DNA of 11,283 nt from NCBI GenBank assembly GCA_040901865.1, contig JBBDYD010000206.1, positions 1 through 11,283 of the forward strand, given 5' to 3'. Position 1 is the first letter of the stretch. Every line of letters begins with the position of its first letter. The notes beneath the pieces were generated by a model. It saw only the letters and a program-made list of their open reading frames with translations. It was not told the DNA's origin and ran no database searches. This DNA comes from JBBDYD01 sp040901865. GTDB taxonomy: Bacteria > Bacteroidota > Ignavibacteria > UBA10030. Made by a program: the position numbers and the translations under genes. Shown here one piece after another: positions 6,770 through 11,283 of the stretch.

Positions 6770-6798
6770 AAATTAGCGAATTAGTAGGTGGAAGTCAA
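6770..6798 (-). promoter_or_regulatory. Probable sigma-70 promoter of the tRNA gene
   Basis: On the minus strand TTGACT (6793-6798) and TAATTT (6770-6775) are separated by 17 bp. The predicted start lies about 10 nt before the tRNA 5' end. The -35 is good and the -10 weak. Confidence 0.5.
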
Positions 6799-6852
6799 GT
6801 GGAGCAATCTGAGTATCTGAGCATGTACTGTGGTCGGTAGAATAGTGGCTTT

Positions 6853-6904
6853 ATCAACGCATGACGAAACACGTATTAGAACGAAGCAACGCAACAACGA
6901 ATTC
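6853..6904. repeat. Octamer array upstream of the tRNA gene
   Basis: Degenerate 8-bp units of the AACGAATC family (AACGAAGC, AACGCAAC, AACGAATT and more diverged ones). It shares the 12-mer ATCAACGCATGA with the pilB array. On the minus strand it lies upstream of the tRNA promoter, the same gene-relative orientation as elsewhere. The remainder of 6905-7059 holds the two small arrays listed next, a GC-rich patch (6980-7035) and no gene that I can support. Confidence 0.7.
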
Positions 6905-6962
6905 AGATCCGGTGGAATTCTCTCTGAAGGATCCTCGATGTGGATTCCATCGGGCATGAGGA

Positions 6963-6980
6963 CTTTGAACCCTTGAACCC
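6963..6980. repeat. Two TTGAAC octamers
   Basis: CTTTGAAC and CCTTGAAC in tandem, followed by CC. They are related to the heptamer array after pilC (3802-3836), here at period 8. Confidence 0.5.
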
Positions 6981-7036
6981 CGCCTGCACTCCCACCTACG
7001 CTTCGCTTCCGTGGACAAGCCGCTCCGGCGGGCAGT

Positions 7037-7057
7037 CAATAACTAATAACCAATAAC
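7037..7057. repeat. Heptamer array GTTATTG after the glycosyltransferase gene
   Basis: Three exact heptamers (CAATAAC, TAATAAC, CAATAAC on the plus strand), that is GTTATTG/GTTATTA/GTTATTG on the gene strand. They start 2 bp after the stop codon at 7060-7062 and are of the same family as the units at 596-622 after the PilW-like gene. Confidence 0.8.
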
Positions 7058-7059
7058 TA

Positions 7060-9660
7060 TTACCAGCGATCCAGGAGTTCTTTATGCATCTTCAACGCGA
7101 AGGGGTCCTGAGATACTTCCAAGAGACGGTTTACGGCAACAAGGGCGGGATAATAGCGTCGCTTGGAGACGTACAGCTCCGTAAGCATTTTCAGAGCTTC
7201 CGGATGGGCGGAGTCGGGATTGGATCGCAGGAGTAAAGTTCGAATCGCGCTGTCTCCAAGTCCTGCATCCTGATAAGCCTTTGCCAGCCCCAGCACATGT
7301 CCAATCCGGGGTTGCCGTGATTTCAGAATGGAATCCTGGTATGCCAGCACCCTTCCCAACGGATTAATCAGCGGGTGTCCGGAAGCAGACCGTTCGAGTC
7401 TGAGATAATACCTCCGCGCTTCTTTCCATCGTTCCAGCTCGAGATTATAGTAAGTTCCAAATACCAAAGAAGGCGCGAAGTCCGGAGAGACATCCAACGC
7501 CCGATCCAGCAAAAGCAGGCTCCGGTTATGGAATCCAAGATTCCAGTATTTCATCGATGCGATATACAGCAACTCAGCCTTCACGCCGGCTCGCTGTTCG
7601 GCGACCGCCTGCTCGAGAATCCTGATGATCTCCCTGTGGTACGTTGCATGGCCGAGGAACGCTCCGGATTGCTTCATCACCTGGAGCTGAGAAAGTAGCG
7701 ATTTCGCCCGTTCGAAATCCCCGGCGAATTCATGGGCGATCGCCAGAGTGAAGAGAATCATCGATCCCCCCTTTGTTGAATCTGCAAGGGCTCTTAGCAC
7801 AGAAACGGCGGAATCCGCTCTCCCAGCATCAAGCAGGGAAACACCGAGACCGAAACGTTCCCTCATCGTATTTTCGCGATCCCACCGGACGTTGACCTGG
7901 GCGGGATTCCGTGTGATCCCTCCTCCGTGGCGGGAATCAAATGGATGAATACTGAACACTTCAAGATTTGCGACCCGGTACTCAGATTGAAAGTCGTACT
8001 GCAGAGACATATGCATCTGGAAAAAGAATTCCGGAATTCCCGCCAACCCAATCGCCGAAACAACATACCGAACATCATAATCACGTATGAAGCGGTCGAA
8101 TTCGTCGAGCGGCACAAGCGGATTCAGCTCCACAAGCTTCCCGCCGGGGAGCCAAAACGTCAGTTCTTTCCACTGCGTGAGGACAATGACCTGTTCGTCA
8201 TGCCTCGCCGAGATCCACTCCCCCACCCTGCTCATGGGTTTTGTCATAAGATCCGGGAAGGGACTCGTGTCAACGACCTGTTCATAGAATTGTTCGGGAG
8301 ACCGACGATACGCCATGTTATCGCGGACAAATGCCATGCACCAGAGAATGTTCGGAATCACAGCGATTGCGGCGGCGGAAACGATTATCCGGCCCGAGAC
8401 CCCAATCCGCTCTCCCAGGAGCCTGAACAAACTTCCCGCTCCTATTGCACTCAATGCGATCATAACAACGAGCAGGGGAAACAGGAACCGGACGTCGTTG
8501 AAGGGGTACAGAAGAATAAGCAATAGGTACACCGGTATGAACGCTGCGATAAATGCCGGCACAAGAGATTTTCTGATCAAGGAGAGGGCGCCGTAGAGCG
8601 AAAGGCCGATCGAAAAGATACCAAGGGGAACTGTTATGAAAGGAACGAGCGGCTGAACGAGCGTGTAGGGAGCGGTTGTTGAGATCATCACTCCATACGG
8701 TGTCGTTCCGTATTGCGGAAGGAACAACAGCCGAAGTACGTAGTCTCCATAAATCTGATAATTGACCCTTAGACGCGCGACAAGCTCGGAAAGGAACGCC
8801 GCATCCCGGTCCGTGAAGTACCGCAACGTAAAGATCTCAGAGTTCCGCAACGGCGGGAATTCAATTCCAGCGACCAGGATTTCATTCCGAAAAAACCACG
8901 CCCCATAGGCAATCAACGGAAGAGACCCCACAACCAAAACACGCCGGAGGTCCCCCCGCGAGAGAAGGAAGATCATCGTTCCGAGAAAGAGTGTAATTCC
9001 CACTTCCCGGAGGAGGATTCCCATCGCAAGAAGAACGCCAAGGATGAGGTCGTCGCGCAGGTTCTGCGGCGGTTGGCGTGGCACCCGCCCGGCCATCATG
9101 AATACAAGGACGGCGACGCAGGCAAACGGGATATCAGAAAGGATCTGGTTCGAGAAAAGGACCATGAGAGGATGAACGGCAAGCACGGCAACACCGACGA
9201 GGGCGAAGGTCCATCGTGTCAAGCGTTGAAGCCAGAGATAAAAGAGCCCCAGGAGAAGGACTCCCGTGAGGAGAGTAAAAAACTTTGCGAGAGCAATATT
9301 ATCAGCGGAAAGAACGGCAGAAGGGGCGAGAAGGACAGAATACAAAGGAGCGTGAACAACATAATGGAACGGTTCAGGGATGGAAAGGTCCTCAAAGCCC
9401 TTGAAGAGGGAGAGAGATTTGGCCCACACGAGATAGCGGGAGCTGTCCGGATTATAGACAAGCACATCGTTCAGAGACAAGAGTCCCATCAGAAAGAAGA
9501 GCCCTGCCACCAAAAGGAATCTCCAATCTTTGAACAAGAAGACACGGGAAGGATGGTCAGCCGCGGTGTTGTCAGCAAGGTTCAAGGAAGTCTCATCGAT
9601 GATTTGTGAAATAATAGGGTGAAGAAATGTCTGTTGCAAACGATTTATGGGAGCGAACAA
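7060..9660 (-). CDS. GT-C/GT39-like membrane glycosyltransferase with C-terminal TPR-like region
   Basis: An 866-residue protein. The N-terminal half (about 45-440) is polytopic, with roughly ten membrane helices. The first large loop carries NPDSSRYL (70-77), where GT-C enzymes have their catalytic acidic residue; SDIPFA (175-180) and LLREVG (216-221) match other conserved GT39-like loops. Such enzymes use lipid-linked sugars to glycosylate proteins or lipids on the outer face of the membrane. Residues 450-600 form a soluble domain, and 600-866 is an alpha-helical TPR-like solenoid (AIAHEFAGDFERAKSLL, YWNLGFHNRSLLLLDRALDVSPDFAPS and GLAKAYQDAGLGDSAIRTLL are recognisable units). The longest frame starts with TTG at 9660, with AGAGG directly against it, an unlikely spacing. 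A TTG further in is possible, and the first ATG comes only within helix 1, so the start is uncertain. Substrate unknown; a link to the nearby pilins is speculation. Confidence 0.75.
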   Translation of the reverse strand: MFAPINRLQQTFLHPIISQIIDETSLNLADNTAADHPSRVFLFKDWRFLLVAGLFFLMGLLSLNDVLVYNPDSSRYLVWAKSLSLFKGFEDLSIPEPFHYVVHAPLYSVLLAPSAVLSADNIALAKFFTLLTGVLLLGLFYLWLQRLTRWTFALVGVAVLAVHPLMVLFSNQILSDIPFACVAVLVFMMAGRVPRQPPQNLRDDLILGVLLAMGILLREVGITLFLGTMIFLLSRGDLRRVLVVGSLPLIAYGAWFFRNEILVAGIEFPPLRNSEIFTLRYFTDRDAAFLSELVARLRVNYQIYGDYVLRLLFLPQYGTTPYGVMISTTAPYTLVQPLVPFITVPLGIFSIGLSLYGALSLIRKSLVPAFIAAFIPVYLLLILLYPFNDVRFLFPLLVVMIALSAIGAGSLFRLLGERIGVSGRIIVSAAAIAVIPNILWCMAFVRDNMAYRRSPEQFYEQVVDTSPFPDLMTKPMSRVGEWISARHDEQVIVLTQWKELTFWLPGGKLVELNPLVPLDEFDRFIRDYDVRYVVSAIGLAGIPEFFFQMHMSLQYDFQSEYRVANLEVFSIHPFDSRHGGGITRNPAQVNVRWDRENTMRERFGLGVSLLDAGRADSAVSVLRALADSTKGGSMILFTLAIAHEFAGDFERAKSLLSQLQVMKQSGAFLGHATYHREIIRILEQAVAEQRAGVKAELLYIASMKYWNLGFHNRSLLLLDRALDVSPDFAPSLVFGTYYNLELERWKEARRYYLRLERSASGHPLINPLGRVLAYQDSILKSRQPRIGHVLGLAKAYQDAGLGDSAIRTLLLRSNPDSAHPEALKMLTELYVSKRRYYPALVAVNRLLEVSQDPFALKMHKELLDRW

Positions 9661-9667
9661 CCTCTGG

Positions 9668-9740
9668 TCGGGTTCGGATCCCCGGAGTTTGGGGGAGTAA
9701 GAGGAACACGGTCACGGGATGGATGGGGGATCCGACCCGA
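9668..9740. repeat. Imperfect inverted repeat upstream of the glycosyltransferase gene
   Basis: TCGGGTTCGGATCCCC (9668-9683) pairs with GGGGATCCGACCCGA (9726-9740) except for one bulged T, around a 42-nt loop. It lies in the divergent intergenic region, beside the start of the 7060-9660 gene. It could be an mRNA leader structure or an operator. Confidence 0.45.
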
Positions 9741-9779
9741 TCCGGCTCGAATGGTACACAATACCATCCAATCCATACC

Positions 9780-9808
9780 TTGACTCACAGACGTATTATC
9801 CGTACATT
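9780..9808 (+). promoter_or_regulatory. Sigma-70 promoter of the zinc-ribbon/rpsU operon
   Basis: TTGACT (9780-9785) and TACATT (9803-9808) with a 17-bp spacer; transcription would start near 9815, about 59 nt before the ATG at 9874. A small inverted repeat ATGGTA/TACCAT (9751-9767) lies just upstream of the -35. Confidence 0.6.
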
Positions 9809-9873
9809 GATCTTTAGTTCCTCCGGCGATTGCCCTGTTTTAACCGGGTTTGCAAACGACTAACGGAGAAAAT

Positions 9874-10278
9874 ATGGCACGATCGAAGTATATCAATCAT
9901 TTTTGTGCGTATTGCCATAAAGATACAAAAATGGAGATTGTTGGGGGAAAGGCAGCCGGGGGGAATGTAAGCGACCCCCTGAAGATGTGGTTCCGGTGCC
10001 TGCGGTGCAAGCACAGTGCCATGATTGATCGGAATCTGGATCAGAAGTGGATGTCCGAGAAAATGGACCGGGAGACGGCCACAGAGTATACGGCCACGAA
10101 AGTGTACGCCATCGGCCAAACGATTTACCATTCAACGTGGGACGACCTGGGCCGGGTCATGTCAAAAATCAAGACTTCAGGCGGCGTTCACGCCATAACA
10201 GTTTCGTTTCAAAAACTCGGAGAGCGCAAATTGGTTGAGAATCTTGCCAAGGAAGCTCTTCAAGACAACGCTGCCTAA
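9874..10278 (+). CDS. Small zinc-ribbon protein with Tudor-like C-terminal domain
   Basis: A 134-residue protein. The N-terminal half has a four-cysteine zinc ribbon, C11-x2-C14 and C42-x2-C45. The C-terminal half (about 74-123) reads Y-x-x-GQTIYHSTWDDLGRV, then GGVHAITVSF and LGERKLVE. This follows the pattern G-D/Q-x-V/I-x-H-x-x-(W/F)-x-x-G-x-V ... I-x-V-x-F-x-x-x-G-x-K-L seen in the RNA-polymerase-binding Tudor-like C-terminal domain of PcrA/UvrD and in CarD/RapA-like SH3 folds. A role at RNA polymerase or on nucleic acid is inferred from that pattern. The ATG at 9874 has GGAG at 9865-9868 (5-nt spacing). It is co-oriented with rpsU 30 bp downstream, with no terminator between. I do not recognise a named family. 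Confidence 0.75.
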   Translation: MARSKYINHFCAYCHKDTKMEIVGGKAAGGNVSDPLKMWFRCLRCKHSAMIDRNLDQKWMSEKMDRETATEYTATKVYAIGQTIYHSTWDDLGRVMSKIKTSGGVHAITVSFQKLGERKLVENLAKEALQDNAA

Positions 10279-10294
10279 CATCAGACCATCTTTG

Positions 10295-10303
10295 AGGAGG
10301 TGA
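10295..10303 (+). promoter_or_regulatory. Perfect extended Shine-Dalgarno site of rpsU
   Basis: AGGAGGTGA is a nine-base complement of the 16S rRNA 3' end and lies 5 nt before the TTG at 10309. It decides the start: the in-frame GTG at 10300 lies inside this site and cannot be the initiator. Confidence 0.8.
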
Positions 10304-10308
10304 CTCTT

Positions 10309-10503
10309 TTGGTCGGTATTCTCATCGGTGACAACGAGCCGATTGACAAAGCTATTCGGCGATTCAAGAAGAAGTACGAACGGTCCGGCGTTTTGAAGGA
10401 ATTCAAGAAGCGGACGTTTTTCACAAAGCCGTCCGTAAAAAAGCGGATGAAGAAGATGAAAGCGATTCGCCGAAACCAGCGCGCACTGCTCGAGGAAACC
10501 TAA
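10309..10503 (+). CDS. rpsU: 30S ribosomal protein bS21
   Basis: A 64-residue basic protein of the small-subunit platform, located next to the anti-Shine-Dalgarno end of 16S rRNA. The family pattern DNEPIDKAIRRFKKKYERSGVLKEFKKR (residues 7-34) corresponds to the ENEPFDxALRRFKRxxEKAGVLxExRRR of well-studied S21. It is followed by FFTKPS (36-41), where Bacteroidota-type proteins have F-x-KPS, and a Lys/Arg-rich C-terminus. Length is as expected for FCB-group S21. The start is TTG at 10309 with a perfect SD. It follows the zinc-ribbon gene in the same transcript and is closed by a strong terminator. Confidence 0.93.
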   Translation: MVGILIGDNEPIDKAIRRFKKKYERSGVLKEFKKRTFFTKPSVKKRMKKMKAIRRNQRALLEET

Positions 10504-10524
10504 CCTCCTGTTTTCACGCAAACA

Positions 10525-10580
10525 AGAAGTCCGATATTTTCCGTGATTGAGCTAAGGAAAATATCGGACTTCTGCTTTTT
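10525..10580 (+). terminator. Terminator of the zinc-ribbon/rpsU operon
   Basis: A perfect 18-bp inverted repeat (10525-10542 and 10556-10573; AGAAGTCCGATATTTTCC and its complement) with a 13-nt loop is followed by GCTTTTT. The stem is longer and more AT-rich than a typical terminator and may do more than terminate. Confidence 0.8.
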
Positions 10581-10633
10581 GTACCGGATGATCGGATACG
10601 AATCCGCGTAACTCGAGCGAGAGCTGGCGAGGA

Positions 10634-10658
10634 GGTGTCACGGTGGGACCGTGACACC
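10634..10658. repeat. Perfect 11-bp palindrome, TGTCACGG core
   Basis: GGTGTCACGGT and ACCGTGACACC around a GGG loop. It overlaps the start of the 100-bp tandem repeat and shares the TGTCACGG/CCGTGACA core with the palindrome at 10989-11016. The flanking 10581-10633 shows no gene. Confidence 0.8.
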
Positions 10659-10954
10659 GGCGTGGGTTGGTTGGCGTTTCGTCTCGGGCCGCTGTCACGA
10701 ATCATCCTGGTATTTCAAGTGAACCTCTGGTGGGAGGTTCCAGTGGGACCGTGACACCGGCGTGGGTTGGTTAGCGTTTCGTCTCGGGCCGCTGTCACGA
10801 ATCATCCTGGTATTTCAAGTGAACCTCTNNNNNNNNNNNNNNNNNNNNNNNNNNNNNNNNNNNNNNNNNNNNNNNNNNNNNNNNNNNNNNNNNNNNNNNN
10901 NNNNNNNNNNNNNNNNNNNNNNNNNNNNGGTGGGAGGTTCCAGTGGGACCGTGA
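10643..10954. repeat. 100-bp tandem repeat interrupted by the assembly gap
   Basis: Copy 1 (10643-10742) and copy 2 (10743-10828, cut by N) are identical but for one base (G10673 versus A10773). After the gap, 10929-10954 again matches 10729-10754, exactly 200 bp apart, so the phase is kept. Each unit contains half-sites of the TGTCACGG palindrome and a GAACCTC/GAGGTTC hairpin (10721-10740). No convincing gene runs through it. True copy number is unknown. Confidence 0.9.
10829..10928. other. Assembly gap of 100 N
   Basis: Exactly 100 unresolved bases, the standard placeholder length for a gap of unknown size, placed inside the tandem repeat. The repeat probably broke the assembly. Confidence 0.97.
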
Positions 10955-10988
10955 GCGGGTTCAAGTGGCTGCGGTGTCATCCCAAGCC

Positions 10989-11016
10989 CGCTGTCACGGA
11001 CCATTCCGTGACAGCG
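10989..11016. repeat. Perfect 12-bp palindrome upstream of the transposase
   Basis: CGCTGTCACGGA and TCCGTGACAGCG around a CCAT loop, 62 bp before the transposase ATG. It is a REP-like hairpin candidate given the adjacent RAYT-type gene. Confidence 0.75.
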
Positions 11017-11078
11017 TGGCGTAACTTGTGTATTACCTTTTCCCGTTTGTACTACAGGATCACTGTTGGAGAAGACAA

Positions 11079-11283
11079 ATGGGGCGTCGGGGCAGACTCT
11101 CTCTCGTACATTACACACGTTTCTTTGTTACGACCACGGTCGTCGACTTCTTGCCTGTGTTCAACAGCCAAACGTGCTGCGATATCCTCATTCGAAACAT
11201 TCGTTATTATCGAGATCGCTATCATTTCATGATATTCGGCTTTGTAATCATGCCAACGCATTTCCATTGGCTTCTTGAAGTTA
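11079..11283 (+). CDS. REP-associated tyrosine transposase (Y1/HUH family), 3' end beyond window
   Basis: The first 68 codons of a gene running off the right edge. The ATG at 11079 has GGAGA at 11068-11072. The protein begins MGRRGRLSLVHYTRFFVTTTVVDFLPVF and then shows YYRDRYHFMIFGFVIMPTHFHWLLEV (residues 43-68). This is the Y1 transposase (COG1943, TnpA_REP/RAYT) signature Y-x-F-x-x-x-x-Y-V-x-MPNHxHxL, with the HUH-type pair in H-F-H and T in place of the usual N. The catalytic tyrosine would lie downstream, outside the window. The upstream palindromes with a shared core fit the REP/RAYT arrangement. These are single-strand-cutting enzymes tied to dispersal or upkeep of REP hairpins. Whether the gene is intact cannot be seen. 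Confidence 0.85.
   Translation, partial: MGRRGRLSLVHYTRFFVTTTVVDFLPVFNSQTCCDILIRNIRYYRDRYHFMIFGFVIMPTHFHWLLEV

Noticed and set aside
6909..6951. Imperfect inverted repeat CCGGTGGAATT/GATTCCATCGG between the tRNA and the glycosyltransferase gene
   Set aside because: It has mismatches, a loop of about 20 nt and no T-run on the relevant strand; too weak to call a terminator.
6854..7039. Minus-strand open frame of 61 codons between the tRNA and the glycosyltransferase gene
   Set aside because: It runs through repeat arrays and a GC-rich patch, with no SD or domain; considered chance.
7927..8526. Plus-strand open frame of 199 codons antisense to the glycosyltransferase gene
   Set aside because: It is rich in His, Arg and Pro as antisense shadows often are, with no SD and no recognisable domain; the minus-strand protein shows clear membrane and family features.
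9850..9876. TTG at 9850 as start of the zinc-ribbon gene
   Set aside because: The ATG at 9874 has GGAG at proper spacing, and the extra eight residues lie over the SD.
10762..11232. Open frames running through the N gap
   Set aside because: They consist of repeat sequence plus undefined residues, and the in-frame continuation across a gap of unknown length is meaningless. The real gene here is in another frame from 11079.

Overview
The window looks like a chromosomal piece of a Gram-negative-type bacterium, most likely in the Bacteroidota/Chlorobi (FCB) group, perhaps Ignavibacteriota-like. The clues are a short 64-residue bS21 with an F-x-KPS-type centre, good Shine-Dalgarno sites, moderate GC content and compact genes. 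The lineage is an inference; no marker gene settles it. One run of exactly 100 N shows that this is a scaffolded assembly.

Positions 1-6396 form a type IV pilus-like locus. Two plus-strand genes encode a PilW-like minor pilin (cut by the left edge) and a PilX-like protein. They converge on a minus-strand series that reads, in transcription order, pilin 2 (5998-6396), pilin 1 (5400-5798), pilC (3848-5212) and pilB (1886-3682). The motor ATPase and platform protein are canonical. The two 132-residue major-pilin candidates are near-duplicates without the usual prepilin G-FxxxE motif. Pilin 1 has a near-consensus sigma-54 promoter, pilin 2 a weaker candidate, and pilC a near-perfect sigma-70 promoter. 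Terminators separate pilin 2 from pilin 1 and close the pilB/PilX convergence.

Positions 6680-6753 hold a CAU-anticodon tRNA that is probably tRNA-Ile2. Positions 7060-9660 encode an 866-residue GT-C type membrane glycosyltransferase with a TPR-like C-terminal half. A plus-strand pair follows: a small zinc-ribbon/Tudor-like protein (9874-10278) and ribosomal protein bS21 (10309-10503), which share a promoter and a strong terminator. The right end holds a 100-bp tandem repeat interrupted by the N gap, palindromes with a TGTCACGG/CCGTGACA core, and the first 68 codons of a REP-associated (Y1/HUH) transposase running off the edge.

The least explained structure is in the spacers. Several carry an ordered set of degenerate short-period arrays: 7-bp units directly after a stop codon, then 8-bp units of a GATTCGTT-like family before the next gene, always in the same orientation relative to transcription. 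Together with the atypical pilins, this is what I would look at first.
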